34,432 bases of DNA from Flavobacteriales bacterium (lineage in GTDB: Bacteria; Bacteroidota; Bacteroidia; Flavobacteriales; UBA7312): assembly GCA_016779995.1 (NCBI GenBank), contig JADHMO010000014.1, positions 1-34,432 on the forward strand, given 5' to 3'. The stretch's first letter is position 1; every line of letters begins with the position of its first letter. The translations under genes and the position numbers were made by a program. Below the pieces are notes generated by a model. That model had not been told where the DNA came from and ran no database searches. It saw only the letters and a program-made list of their open reading frames with translations. Shown piece after piece: positions 22,587 to 33,600 of this stretch.

Positions 22587-24890
22587 TTAGGCTATTACAT
22601 CTAATTTAGCAAATTTAAGAAGTAATGTTTTTTGTCCTAAGCCATCGAAGAAAATAATGGCTTTTTTGTTGTCTGATAGTCCTTCAATCTGTAAAATTTT
22701 GCCTTGTCCAAAGCGTTCATGATTAACACGCATGCCCGCTTGTAGTTGTTGGTTTTTAGAGTTTTCACTACCAACTTTGCTCATAGCCGCATTAGCTTTT
22801 GTAAGATGACTAGGAGCTTGTTTAGGTATAAATTTTGTTTTTGGGCTGTTTGCTTTAACAAAAGGGTTTTTGGTATTGTCTCTAAATGGTATTACATTGG
22901 ATTTGGTTTGGTGGTAATTCCTCTTAGTTTGGAATTGCCAATCCAAAAATTCTTCATCAATTTCTTGTAAAAAACGACTAGGCTCACAATCTGTTAATTG
23001 ACCCCATCTCCATCGGCTTGTAGCGTAAGAAAGCTGAATTTTTTTCTTAGCTCTAGTTAATGCCACGTAGAACAATCTTCTTTCTTCTTCCAATTCTTCC
23101 CTAGAATGTACTGCTAATTGTGAGGGGAATAGATTTTCTTCTAAACCAACGATATAAACGTATGGAAACTCTAATCCTTTGGCAGCATGAATTGTCATCA
23201 TTGTGACTTTATTGAAATTATCTTTGTCATCATTATCTTGGTCGGTAATGAGTGCCACATCTTGCATGAAGTAATCTAAAGTATGGGGTTCACCTACTTT
23301 TTTATTTTTCTCAACAAATTCCTTGATGGCATTTAAAAGTTCTTGTACATTTTCATAACGACTTACGCCTTCTGGTGTCTTGTCTTTGTCTAGCTCCTTT
23401 AGCAATGTGCTGGACTTGGCTATAGATTCTGCTAGTATAAAAGCATCTTCTTGAAGTTGAACCTTAAAGCTGTTCATCATAAGAGCAAAAGCCTTCAGTT
23501 TTTGTAAAGTTCCATTGTTAACCCCAATTCTAGGGTGGTAAAACGGGTTTTCTATACATTCCCAAATACTGACTTTATTTGTTCGTGAACAGACTATAAG
23601 TTTTTGAATAGTTGTTGTCCCAATTCCACGCGCTGGGTAATTGATTATTCTTTTTAAAGATTCTTCATCGTTTGGATTTATGATTAGTCTAAAATAGGCT
23701 AGTAAATCCTTTACCTCTTTACGTTGGTAGAATGATAAGCCTCCGTAGATTTTATAAGGAATATTTCTGCGTCTCAGCGATTCTTCCAAAGACCTAGACT
23801 GGGCATTTGTTCTGTAAAGTATAGCAAACTCATTAAAGAAACATTGATTGTTCATCTGTGTTTCAAATATAGATTGCCCTACGATTTGCCCTTCTTCATT
23901 ATCGCTCATTGTTTTACAAACTTTTATGATATCGCCGACACCATTTTTGCTAAACACGGTTTTCTTAATCTGATTTTTATTGTGTTTAATGACACTATTG
24001 GCGGCATTAACAATAGTTTGTGTAGAGCGGTAGTTTTGTTCTAGTTTTACAGTGCGAAAATCAGGGTAGTCATTTTTAAAATTCAAAATATTTTGAATGT
24101 TTGCACCTCTAAAAGCATAAATACTCTGTGCATCATCGCCTACCACACAGATGTTTTCATTCATTGCAGCAAGACGTTTTACAATCATGTATTGAACTTG
24201 ATTGGTATCTTGATACTCGTCAACAAGAATGTATTTGAATTTGTTTTGGTATTTGTTAAGCGTTTCAGGAAAATCTCTTAACAATATATGTGTATTAAAT
24301 AACAGGTCGTCAAAGTCCATTGAGCCAGAAGTGAAAAGTCTATTCTGATAGGTTCTGTAAACCATAGCCATTTCGTTTAGCTTTCTACTTGCGTCTTCAG
24401 CCTGTAATGAAGAGTCGCTCATATAGGCTTTGTAAGAAATGAGGTTGTTTTTAAGTGAGCTGATGCGCCCTAAAATTACATTAGGTTTGTATATGTCTTT
24501 GTCTATATTGAGTTCTTTGACAATACTTTTGATGAGATTCTTAGAGTCCGCCGAGTCATATATTGTAAAATTTTGGGGATAATTCAACTTATCAGATTCA
24601 AACCTTAAGATTTTAGAAAAAATGGAGTGAAAAGTTCCCATCCACAGATTTTGCGCTTCACTACCAATAAGTTGATTTATCCTCTCTCTCATTTCTTTAG
24701 CGGCTTTATTGGTAAACGTAAGAGCAAGAATGTTGAAGGGGTCAATACCCTTGCTAATTAGGTTAGCAATTCTGTAAGTCAGTACTCTAGTCTTGCCAGA
24801 ACCTGCGCCAGCAATAACCATAAGAGGCCCTTCTGTGTGCTGAACGGCTTGTTTTTGGGATGGGTTTAATTCGTTTAAAAAATCACTCAA
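22587..24890 (-). CDS. UvrD/PcrA-family ATP-dependent DNA helicase
   Basis: A 3'-5' SF1A helicase for repair and replication-conflict resolution. The 767 residues carry all motifs: Walker A GAGSGKT (28-34), LTFTNKAAKEM (Ia), VDEYQDTN (II), GDDAQSIYAFRGAN (III), LEQNYRST (IV), TIHAAKGLEFPYVYI (V) and RRLFYVALTRAKK (VI). The C-terminal MRVNHERFGQGKILQIEG segment is the Tudor-like domain by which PcrA/UvrD contacts RNA polymerase. The start codon is TTG (24890-24888): MSDFLNELNPSQKQAV is the expected N-terminus, there is no ATG upstream in frame nearby, and the next Met (residue 24) would cut off the Q motif. It heads the run through DUF4290, murA and the thioredoxin. Confidence 0.95.
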   Translation of the reverse strand: MSDFLNELNPSQKQAVQHTEGPLMVIAGAGSGKTRVLTYRIANLISKGIDPFNILALTFTNKAAKEMRERINQLIGSEAQNLWMGTFHSIFSKILRFESDKLNYPQNFTIYDSADSKNLIKSIVKELNIDKDIYKPNVILGRISSLKNNLISYKAYMSDSSLQAEDASRKLNEMAMVYRTYQNRLFTSGSMDFDDLLFNTHILLRDFPETLNKYQNKFKYILVDEYQDTNQVQYMIVKRLAAMNENICVVGDDAQSIYAFRGANIQNILNFKNDYPDFRTVKLEQNYRSTQTIVNAANSVIKHNKNQIKKTVFSKNGVGDIIKVCKTMSDNEEGQIVGQSIFETQMNNQCFFNEFAILYRTNAQSRSLEESLRRRNIPYKIYGGLSFYQRKEVKDLLAYFRLIINPNDEESLKRIINYPARGIGTTTIQKLIVCSRTNKVSIWECIENPFYHPRIGVNNGTLQKLKAFALMMNSFKVQLQEDAFILAESIAKSSTLLKELDKDKTPEGVSRYENVQELLNAIKEFVEKNKKVGEPHTLDYFMQDVALITDQDNDDKDNFNKVTMMTIHAAKGLEFPYVYIVGLEENLFPSQLAVHSREELEEERRLFYVALTRAKKKIQLSYATSRWRWGQLTDCEPSRFLQEIDEEFLDWQFQTKRNYHQTKSNVIPFRDNTKNPFVKANSPKTKFIPKQAPSHLTKANAAMSKVGSENSKNQQLQAGMRVNHERFGQGKILQIEGLSDNKKAIIFFDGLGQKTLLLKFAKLDVIA

Positions 24891-24921
24891 AATGAAAAGT
24901 ATTTGGGTATGAAATTGTCTT

Positions 24922-24929
24922 CAAAATTA
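24922..24929 (-). promoter_or_regulatory. -7 promoter box for the helicase run
   Basis: On the minus strand TAATTTTG (24929-24922) matches TAnnTTTG exactly. Initiation near 24917 leaves a leader of about 27 bases before the TTG start. A TTG lies 23 bases upstream, slightly further than usual. Confidence 0.5.
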
Positions 24930-24979
24930 ATTCTATTATGTAATTTATTTGTCAATTACTCAAATCATTTTTCAACATA

Positions 24980-25009
24980 TTGTTTAGCGATAAAATTTGA
25001 TTAATTTAG
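24980..25009 (+). promoter_or_regulatory. Candidate promoter for the first secreted protein gene
   Basis: TTG (24980-24982), 19 bases, then TAATTTAG (25002-25009), a one-mismatch version of TAnnTTTG. Initiation would be near 25014, about seven bases before the ATG at 25021. Confidence 0.45.
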
Positions 25010-25020
25010 TGCATTGATTT

Positions 25021-26043
25021 ATGAAAAAAATTCCATTATTATTTTTCACTTTATTAGCAAGTTTTTCATTTGCACAATGTAGTCTAGAAATCGCTGATAC
25101 TACTCACATCAATTGTAATGGAGATAATACTGGTGCTATAGGTCTGAGTGTTTTGAATGCTGCTCAGCCCTACACTGTTTATTTAAGTAATGGCGCAGTG
25201 GCTGTTAACGGTGATAGTTTTTCGGGCTTATTAGCTGGAACTTATCAGCTCATACTTTTAGATGCTAATATGTGTAGCGATACTGTTGAAATAAAGTTGA
25301 AAGAACCTTCTTTACTAACTTTAAATTTGAGATGTGAGTCTAATGATTTAATTGCTGAAGTAAATGGAGGAGTAAAGCCTTATATGTACTATTGGAGAGA
25401 TCTTACAAATGCCATTTTTTCAAACGATTCTTTACTTAGTTTTAATCCTTCTCAATTATATGACTTTGAGGTTATAGACAGTAAAGGTTGTCAATTAAGA
25501 GATAGTGTGTCCTTGGTTGTGGATTTTAGTGTTGATAAAGTCATTGGTGATGTGCCCTTGACTATTCAGCTTACAAATAATAGCAGTGAAGGTTTTTATC
25601 AATGGACTTTTGACGATGGTGAAAGTGCTAGTGATTATAATCCAATCCATGAGTACGAATCTGTTGGCACATACAACCTAAGTTTACAATTGACTGATGA
25701 ACATGAGTGTGTCGATGAAAAAACAGTTGTAATTGAGGTGCAAGGTTTTGATTTATCTATCAATGATTGGGAAGAAATGTTCAATGCTTTTAGCCCAAAT
25801 GGAGATGGTATAAATGACAGTTTTTCTTTTGAAGAAAATAATGCTATTTCTGAATTTAGCGTAAAAATTTTCAACAGATGGGGTTCTTTAGTTTATAGCT
25901 GGACTGACCCCAATTTCAAGTGGAATGGTTTAAGCTTTGATGGCGATAATTTAACACAAGGAGTGTATTATTATTACATGAATGCAACAGGTCAAGACGG
26001 TCAATTATATGAAAAAAAAGGTTCAATAAGCTTGTTTTTCTAG
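25021..26043 (+). CDS. Secreted protein with SprB-like repeats, PKD domain and T9SS type B C-terminal domain
   Basis: A 340-residue cell-surface protein. Signal peptide 1-18 (MKKIPLLFFTLLASFSFA). Residues ~19-97 are a SprB-type repeat (HINCNGDNTGAIGL, AGTYQLILLDANMCSD, IKLKEPSLL); ~98-168 is a degenerate second one. A PKD domain spans ~172-241 with FYQWTFDDGESASDYNPIHEY and GTYNLSLQLTD. The last ~87 residues (254-340) are the gliding-motility-associated/CHU_C domain: FNAFSPNGDGINDSF, KIFNRWGSLVY, WNG and GVYYYYM, the signal for export through the type IX system and surface attachment. It is the smallest of three tandem genes with the same architecture. Its target is unknown; adhesion or motility are family-based guesses. 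Confidence 0.9.
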   Translation: MKKIPLLFFTLLASFSFAQCSLEIADTTHINCNGDNTGAIGLSVLNAAQPYTVYLSNGAVAVNGDSFSGLLAGTYQLILLDANMCSDTVEIKLKEPSLLTLNLRCESNDLIAEVNGGVKPYMYYWRDLTNAIFSNDSLLSFNPSQLYDFEVIDSKGCQLRDSVSLVVDFSVDKVIGDVPLTIQLTNNSSEGFYQWTFDDGESASDYNPIHEYESVGTYNLSLQLTDEHECVDEKTVVIEVQGFDLSINDWEEMFNAFSPNGDGINDSFSFEENNAISEFSVKIFNRWGSLVYSWTDPNFKWNGLSFDGDNLTQGVYYYYMNATGQDGQLYEKKGSISLFF

Positions 26044-26079
26044 AGTGTTAACAACTTTGTTGAAGTAGAGTTTAGCTAA

Positions 26080-26142
26080 TTTGTTTTAATAGTACTATTA
26101 ATGTTATCTTTGGCTGTTTTGTAAGATATAAATGATATTTTT
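26080..26142 (+). promoter_or_regulatory. Two candidate promoters before the 1468-residue gene
   Basis: TTTG (26080-26083), 21 bases, then TATCTTTG (26105-26112), an exact -7 box. Further down TATTTTTG (26135-26142) is also exact, with TTTG at 26109-26112 lying 22 bases before it. The leaders would be about 75 or 45 bases. Their presence in the 149-base gap suggests this gene has its own transcription and is not only read through from the preceding gene. Confidence 0.5.
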
Positions 26143-26192
26143 GTAAATTCTTATGTATATGAGTAAATTTACTTTGTTAATAAGCATTAAAA

Positions 26193-29100
26193 ATGAAAAA
26201 CATTAAAATTTACACGAAAGCTTTATTTTGCTTTCTTTTGTTACTATCCTCATCTAGTAAGGCTCAGCAGGTTTTCATAAGTCAAGATTTTGAAAATCCA
26301 GCAACAATGGATTGGACCTTAAATGAAATTGTGCCATTTTTAGGAACCGTTAGTTCTGTTCACAACACATTCATTGTAAATGATGTTTACGAAGGAGGAA
26401 ATGTGTTTTATGATTTTGCTGTTATTCCAATTCCAAATACAGCAGATCAAGGATATCAACCAAATAGTAATTACTTGCATACAGCAGCTTTTGATGCAAT
26501 CAATGGAAATGGTGGTCTGCCTGCTGTTTTAAACTCTACCTACATAGATCAAGTCATTAACGACATACCAGAGTTGATTTGTGCTATGACACCTGATTAC
26601 AGCACCATTGGATTTGAAGGTGTTGATGTGTCTTATTGGTGGTACAGTATTTGGTCCGAAACAGAGTTTGGTACAGAAGTTTACTATTCTCTTGATTTTG
26701 GAACAACATGGACGCTCATAGATGGTCCATTATCTGCTGACACTACTTGGCAACAATCTTACATTGATATGGGTAATACCCTTGATAACTTACCAAATGT
26801 TCGATTTGCTTTTGTTTTCAGTAATACATTGGATAATCAATTTACAAACAATCTTCTTCCTTTGCAGGGTTTTGGACTAGATGATTTTCGTTTGATTGCA
26901 GATTGTGATTTTGAATTACCTGAAGATTATACGGTTTGTTCTGGCGAGTTAACAACCATTCATGCCGATACAACTTGGTATAACTCATTTGCTTGGAGCA
27001 CAGGTTCTGCATTAGATAGTGTGTCTCTTGTTATCAATCAAGACACTACAATTTCTATTTTAGCTATCAATGAATATTGTACTATTCAAGATGATATTAC
27101 CATTTTTGTGCAAACAGAAAGAGCAGATCTTGGCCTAATAGTCAATGGGGAAGTTAATGGTGTTGGAATTCCTTGCTACGGTGATTGTAATGGAGAACTT
27201 CAACTTGAAGTAATTAACGGTACTCCAGAAAATGATGGGTCATATACTGTTCAGTGGATGGATTCTTTGATGAACCCAATTAATAACAACGTCAATAATA
27301 GTGTCCTAAATAATTTCACTTCAACTCTTTCAGATATTTGTGAAGGTAAATATTATGTCTCTGTTTTAGATGCGATTTGTACAATTCCAGAAATAGATTC
27401 GATTATAATCATTTCTAACGATTCAATTTCCAATTCATTTACTTCAGACTCTACTTCTTGCTACAACGGTACTGATGGAACGGCGATGGCACACCCTTCA
27501 GGTGGTATAGCCCCATACACATACAATTGGGGTGCATTCGGCACACAACAATCTATTGATGATTTGCCAATTGGTACATACACTGTAGTCGTTACAGATA
27601 GTGTAGGTTGTTCTAAAGATTTTAGTGTAAAAATAAGTCAACCCAACCAACTAATTGTAGATGCTTTTATCTCTGATCAAATTAGTTGTTATGGTCTTTC
27701 AGATGGTGAGCTTTCAGCTAATGTTTACGGAGGTACTGGTGATTATTCATTTGTTTGGAGTCACCCTAATTATCCTTGGGTTGACGATGCGCCATATCAT
27801 CTTCAAACACTTTCAAACCTTCCTTATAGCGTTGGAGCTGATGACATAGCTCTAAACCCAAATTATCAGTCTTACTCAGACCCATATAAAATCACTGTCA
27901 CAGATGATAATGGATGTCAATCTGAGTCTGAAATTTATTTGATAGAACCATCAAAATTAGAATTGTTCTTGACTCAACCGACAAAACCTGCTTATTGTAA
28001 CAATAACTTGCTGGGTTATAATACAGGATGGGCTCAAGTTTCAGCTTCTGGTGGTACTCCTAATGCTAATGACAATTATAATTTCGTATGGTCAGTGTTG
28101 GGTCAAACAGATGAAGATGTATTATATAGTTCTATAGAGAATATGAATTCTGGATTTTATGATGTAACTGTTGTGGATAGTCGATTATGTGCTGATCAAA
28201 TTACAGTTGAAATTGATTTAGTTGCTACTTGGCAAGAGTACACTTATTCCACACCAGCTAGTTGTTTTGGATATAATGACGGAACAGTTTCTATTTCTAT
28301 GGAAGGTGGTTGTGGTGATGTAGACAACAGTTGCGATTTCTATTATGAGTGGAATGGTGGAGCAGCAACTGGTAATAACTTACCTGATGTTGATGAATTA
28401 CAACAAGGTAATTATTCAGTAACTGTAACGGATGAGTTTGGTTGTGAAGGGGTTTATACACTTACAGTCGATGGTCCTACTCGAGTAGATTTTCAAGTTA
28501 CTGACTTAGTAAATCAGTCTTGCTTCAGTCCTACAGCATCTTCAGACGATGGTTCTGTAGTTGTTGAAGTCGTAGGTGGAGTCCCCCCTTATGACGTAAG
28601 TTGGACTGATATGAATACGATGATTGGCAATAATGCCCAAACTCTAAACTCTTTAACTATTGGCGGATTGACCTCTAGCAATTGGGAAATTCAGATTACT
28701 GATGCTTCGGGTTGTGAAGGTATTTTTGACTTAACGTCTTTACATTCTAACCCATTCTTTATAGATAATGGTGTTGAAGTCACTGCTGCAATAAATACTA
28801 ACGAATTATTTTTAACAGATACAATTAATTGTTATGGTTCAAGTAATGCAATGGCATCAGTTTTAAATTCAAACCCTACGTTTGATTATTCATGGCACAT
28901 TGAAGGTTCGACTGTGGTTATCGATGAAGGTCCATCTTCCAATACACTCCCAGCAGGAAACATTCAAGTTACGGCGTCTTATCTGCTTGGTCTTTGTAAA
29001 GCAACGTCTATTCCAGTCACAATTGTTGAAAGAAATCCATTCACTCTAAATAACTTAAGCACAAACCCATCTTGCTTAGATGATAATGATGGTTCAATAT

Positions 29101-30599
29101 CAATTTCAGTTACTGGAGCCACTCCATTTTTAAATAATAATCAGCTAGAGGATTATAATCACACTTGGTTTCCAAATAATTTAAATGGACTTGGTTTAAT
29201 AAATGAAAATGGATCACTTGATTATAATATCGCCAACCAAGAAGCAGGGACTTATTATCTTGAAGTGGTAGATAGATACGGTTGTGATACAGTATTTACA
29301 ATTGAGTTAGCTAACCCTTCTCCTGTAATAGCTAACATAAGTACATCAAATCCAGATTGTCATAATTCAAACGGTGCGCCAAATGGTAATATTACAATAG
29401 TTGCTTCTGGTGGGACAACTCCTTATGACACCTATTATATATCAGCATCTAATAGCAACGGATCAGGAGTATTTAACGGTCTTTCTGGAGGAAATTATTC
29501 GGTTTATGTTGAAGATGATAATGGTTGTACTTCAATAGTATCTAATGTAATTCTTTCAGAGCCTTCTCCTTTAACTATTGACTTAGTTTCTTTATCAGGT
29601 GTTGATTGTGATGGAGATAATTCAGGAGAAATAACTGTCGTAGCTAATGGTGGTACTCAGCCTTATGCAAATTATACACTAACAGGAGCTTCTACTTCTA
29701 ACAATAATAGTGGTGTTTTTGCCAATTTACCAGCAGGTAATTATGTTGTTGGAGTTGAAGATGCTAATAATTGTACTAAAACAATAAATGAAACGGTAAC
29801 TTCGCCTGCTCCACTTTCTAATCCTATTCTTGCAGTAACTAATCCAAGTTGTTTTGGTTCCTCTGATGGAAGTATTGATTTAACAGTTACTGGAGGAACT
29901 ATGCCATACACCTTTGATTGGTCAAACGGCGAAAATTCTGAAGATGTTGGTTTTCTTAGTTCTGGTTTAATTTCTGTCACTGTAACCGACGAAAACGATT
30001 GTGAGGTTACAGCTAGTCACACTCTATTAGATCCAGCAAAGGTTATTGCTGATTGGGTAATCAATACACCGGGTGCTAATGGGCCTTATTCTATAGTGTC
30101 AAAACCTGCACCCTTTACTGTTGAATTTATTGATGTTAGTCAAAACTCAGATGTTACGCTGAATCAATGGTGGGTTAATGGTAACAATACAACATCAAAT
30201 TTTTATGAGGGATTTGCTACAAATTCTTATCAGTATACATTTACCGAAATAGGCGATCACGAGGTTGTTCTCGAGGTTACAGATGGTATTTGCGTCGATA
30301 CAATTTCTCTAGTTGTTTCTGTTCAGGGAATTGTTGAGTTTAATGCATTCTCACCAAATGGTGATAATATCAATGATAATTTTTCATTTGAAAATTATGG
30401 AATTTCGGATTTAAATGCTATTTTCTATAACAGATGGGGCGATAAAATTTATGAAATGAATAGTCCATCAGATACATGGAATGGCGTTTCAATGAATGGT
30501 TTAGAAGTTCCAGAAGGAGTTTATTTTTATGTATTAAATGCTACTGGAGAAGACGGAACTCCATATAATGAAAAAGGATCGGTTACTATTTACAGGTAA
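26193..30599 (+). CDS. Large SprB-repeat surface protein with T9SS type B C-terminal domain
   Basis: A 1468-residue secreted protein. Signal peptide 1-24 (hydrophobic ALFCFLLLLSSSS, then SKAQQ). Residues ~27-235 form an N-terminal beta-sandwich of the kind that opens many adhesins (VYYSLDFGTTWTLIDG, FVFSNTLDNQF, GFGLDDFRL), followed by a Cys-containing stretch. About eleven SprB-like repeats occupy ~325-1283, each starting near C-[YF]-G-x-x-[DN]-G and ending with a [VT]-x-D-x-x-G-C strand. A PKD-like domain (~1283-1379, QYTFTEIGDHEVVLEVTDG) precedes the CHU_C domain (~1380-1468: FNAFSPNGDNINDNF, FYNRWGDKIYE, WNG, GVYFYVLNA). Flavobacterium SprB is a mobile gliding adhesin with such repeats; this protein is much shorter, so the comparison concerns architecture, not orthology. 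Confidence 0.92.
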   Translation: MKNIKIYTKALFCFLLLLSSSSKAQQVFISQDFENPATMDWTLNEIVPFLGTVSSVHNTFIVNDVYEGGNVFYDFAVIPIPNTADQGYQPNSNYLHTAAFDAINGNGGLPAVLNSTYIDQVINDIPELICAMTPDYSTIGFEGVDVSYWWYSIWSETEFGTEVYYSLDFGTTWTLIDGPLSADTTWQQSYIDMGNTLDNLPNVRFAFVFSNTLDNQFTNNLLPLQGFGLDDFRLIADCDFELPEDYTVCSGELTTIHADTTWYNSFAWSTGSALDSVSLVINQDTTISILAINEYCTIQDDITIFVQTERADLGLIVNGEVNGVGIPCYGDCNGELQLEVINGTPENDGSYTVQWMDSLMNPINNNVNNSVLNNFTSTLSDICEGKYYVSVLDAICTIPEIDSIIIISNDSISNSFTSDSTSCYNGTDGTAMAHPSGGIAPYTYNWGAFGTQQSIDDLPIGTYTVVVTDSVGCSKDFSVKISQPNQLIVDAFISDQISCYGLSDGELSANVYGGTGDYSFVWSHPNYPWVDDAPYHLQTLSNLPYSVGADDIALNPNYQSYSDPYKITVTDDNGCQSESEIYLIEPSKLELFLTQPTKPAYCNNNLLGYNTGWAQVSASGGTPNANDNYNFVWSVLGQTDEDVLYSSIENMNSGFYDVTVVDSRLCADQITVEIDLVATWQEYTYSTPASCFGYNDGTVSISMEGGCGDVDNSCDFYYEWNGGAATGNNLPDVDELQQGNYSVTVTDEFGCEGVYTLTVDGPTRVDFQVTDLVNQSCFSPTASSDDGSVVVEVVGGVPPYDVSWTDMNTMIGNNAQTLNSLTIGGLTSSNWEIQITDASGCEGIFDLTSLHSNPFFIDNGVEVTAAINTNELFLTDTINCYGSSNAMASVLNSNPTFDYSWHIEGSTVVIDEGPSSNTLPAGNIQVTASYLLGLCKATSIPVTIVERNPFTLNNLSTNPSCLDDNDGSISISVTGATPFLNNNQLEDYNHTWFPNNLNGLGLINENGSLDYNIANQEAGTYYLEVVDRYGCDTVFTIELANPSPVIANISTSNPDCHNSNGAPNGNITIVASGGTTPYDTYYISASNSNGSGVFNGLSGGNYSVYVEDDNGCTSIVSNVILSEPSPLTIDLVSLSGVDCDGDNSGEITVVANGGTQPYANYTLTGASTSNNNSGVFANLPAGNYVVGVEDANNCTKTINETVTSPAPLSNPILAVTNPSCFGSSDGSIDLTVTGGTMPYTFDWSNGENSEDVGFLSSGLISVTVTDENDCEVTASHTLLDPAKVIADWVINTPGANGPYSIVSKPAPFTVEFIDVSQNSDVTLNQWWVNGNNTTSNFYEGFATNSYQYTFTEIGDHEVVLEVTDGICVDTISLVVSVQGIVEFNAFSPNGDNINDNFSFENYGISDLNAIFYNRWGDKIYEMNSPSDTWNGVSMNGLEVPEGVYFYVLNATGEDGTPYNEKGSVTIYR
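27160..30040 (+). repeat. Array of about eleven SprB-type protein repeats
   Basis: Within the 1468-residue gene, repeat cores occur at irregular spacing of roughly 60-110 codons: CYGDCNG, CYNGTDG, CYGLSDG, CNNNLLG, CFGYNDG, CFSPTASSDDG, CYGSSNA, CLDDNDG, CHNSNG, CDGDNSG and CFGSSDG. The copies are diverged at DNA level, so this is an old array and not a recent amplification. Paired Cys at the start and end of each unit could form disulfides. Confidence 0.8.
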
Positions 30600-30636
30600 A
30601 ATATTCATTAGGAATTTAATTTTATAATTCATATTT

Positions 30637-33600
30637 ATGAGGTATTACTTACTACTACTTGCTTTTTTATTTGCTTTCATTGATGTTAAATCGCAGTTTA
30701 TCACATCTACTGATACAGTACTTTGTTCTGGTGAAAATATCACACTTGTAGCATCAGGGGCAAATATTAGTCCATCATTTATTAATACTGATGATATCCA
30801 TTCTGGTATTATTGATATGGGGTTTGATTTTACTTTTTATGGTAATACATACAATCAATGTGTTTTATCAGCTAATGGCTATATCACGTTTGATTTGGCT
30901 CAAGCAGGTGTTTATTCTCCTTGGGTAATAGACAATGCAATTCCAGATGCGGGACAATTACCTGAAAATGCAATTATGGCTCCTTGGCACGATATTGACC
31001 CAAGTGTAGGGGGTAGTGTAGTATATGGTACTTATGGTGCAGCTCCTAACAGAGTATTTTATGTGGTTTGGTGTAATATGCCTCTATATCAGTGTAACGA
31101 CCTTATTATTGGTCAATATGCTCTTATGTTTGAAGGGTCTAATAAAATTGAAATGCATATAGACGATAAGCTATTATGCCCAGTCTGGAACGGTGGAGCA
31201 GCAATTCAAGGAATAGTGAATGAAAACAGTACACTATTTGAAATAGTTGTTGATCCTGTTTTACTTCAGCCTAGAAATTTTCCATTAAACTGGACAGCTG
31301 ATGATGAGGGTTGGGAATTTATCCCTAATGCCGACTTTACAGATTATACCATAAATTCAATTGATTACAGCCCTATTGCAACAGGTACAGTAGTATGGTC
31401 GGATCAGTATGGAAATATTTTAAGCGATTCTTTAACGCTAAATGTAACTCCTGATACCGGTGCTGTTTATTATTATATTTCTGTAGTTGATGTTTGTACA
31501 GGAGAAACCATTAATAACGTAGACTCCGTACTCGTTCAAACCTCAGCACCATCAAATGCAGGTTTGGTGGATGTTGCTACTGAAGACAGTACAATTTTTT
31601 TATGCGACATAACAGATGGTCTAGAAACAGTAAATTTATTTAATTATTTAGGTGATGACTATGAAGATAACGGTAGTTGGTTTGAAAATAATGTAATTGT
31701 TTCAAATGAGCAAGATTTAGTAGAAAGCTCAACAGGTAATTATTCTTACATAACATACGGTGTTAATGACTTATGTAACGACACATCATTTATAAGTTTA
31801 AACATTAATAGATTACCTGATGCTGGAGTAGAAGGATATAAGCTAGTTTGTTCTGGTGACCCTTCCTTTAGTATGTTCAATGAGCTTAATGGAATTCCAC
31901 AAACAGGAGGAGTATGGTATAATCCAAATAATGATAGTGTCATTGATATTTTTGATCCACTAACTGCTCAAGTTGGTACATATAAATATGTAGTTGAAGG
32001 AGTAAATGCATGCCCCTCTGACTCTCAATTTTTATATATAGATTATCAAGAAGGTTTTGAGATAGAAACTTATTCTTCTCCAGTAAGTTGTAATGGATAT
32101 CAGGATGGGTCAATTGTTTTATTTGCCAATAATAATACTGTTGCGCCAATAACTTATTCCATTGACGGAGGGGCTACATATCATAGTTATAACGAGTTCG
32201 ATAATTTAGAATTCGGTTCGTATAATATATCAGTTAGAGATGGTAACGGTTGTTTAACGGATTCTATAGCCATAGTTTCTTCTGCAGCTCCTGAAATAAA
32301 TGTTTTAACAACTGCTACTGATGTTTTATGTTATGGAGATAGTTCAGCAATTGTTTCAGTTTCTTCAATTTCGGGAGGTAACATTGAAAACTCATCTTAT
32401 CAATACAATTGGTTTCGATCAGGAACAGATGAATTGGTAGGAACAACCGAATCCGTTCAAGTTCCTGTTGGTGGGTATTACTTAGTTGTTGAAGATGATA
32501 ACGGATGTCAAGGAACAGATGAAGTTTCAGTTGAACAAGTAAACCCTATTACCTTCTCTGCTGAAACGGAGGACATCACTTGTTTTGGGGGTACTGATGG
32601 ACAAATACATGTAGTCGTTACAGGAGGTGGAACACCACCATATAACTTAAAGTGGACAAATCAAGGTAATATTAGTTCATCTTTCCTTTATGATTTAAGT
32701 GCTGGAGTGTATGATTTGGAAATTTCCGATGTAAATGACTGTATGGTATCTACAAGCTTTGAATTAGAACAATCACCGTCCCCTTTAACAATTGAAATGG
32801 GAAGTGTTAGTATCAGCTGTTTTGGAGAATCTACAGGCACTGCTCAAATTATAGCTAATGGTGGCACACCACCTTACTCTTATCAATGGAGCAGTGGGCA
32901 TGTCACAGATATTGCTGATCAATTACCTCAAGGTGTTTATCATGTTGATGTGACAGATGCAAGAGGATGTATTGTCACTGATTCCGTTACAATTAATGAA
33001 AACTCTCAGATTATAAATAATATTAGTTCAGTATCTATATCTTGTTACAATGGCTCAGATGGAAGTGCAACAGTTTCTAGTTCAGGTGGTACAGGTTCTT
33101 TGATTTATAATTGGTCCACAGGAGGTTCAAATACAACAATTGTAAATCAATCCTATGGAGAATATTGGGTAAAAGTAGAAGATGAATTAGGGTGTTTTGT
33201 AATAGATACAATAGAGATAAGTCAGCCTAAACCATTAAAGTTACAACTTATAACGACTGATGTAAAATGTTATGGTGGTTCTGACGGAGCAATTTCATCA
33301 ACTGCAACAGGTGGAACAGAACCATATAATTATGATTGGAGCTTAAGTGGAAATTCTTTCAATTTTGTCCAAGATGTATTTGCTTTGCCAAGCACTGACG
33401 AGCCATATGTGTTAACAGTTACTGATAATAATTCTTGCCAATCTTCAGTATTAACCTTTATTCATCAGCCTGACCCTCTAGTCGTTGATACCAGCCATTT
33501 GGTTTCTGCTTACTGTCTTAATATACCTACAGGAGAAGTATCAGTTGTTGCTTCCGGAGGTTTCTTAAATACCAATAGCTCATATTCATTTTTGTGGAAT

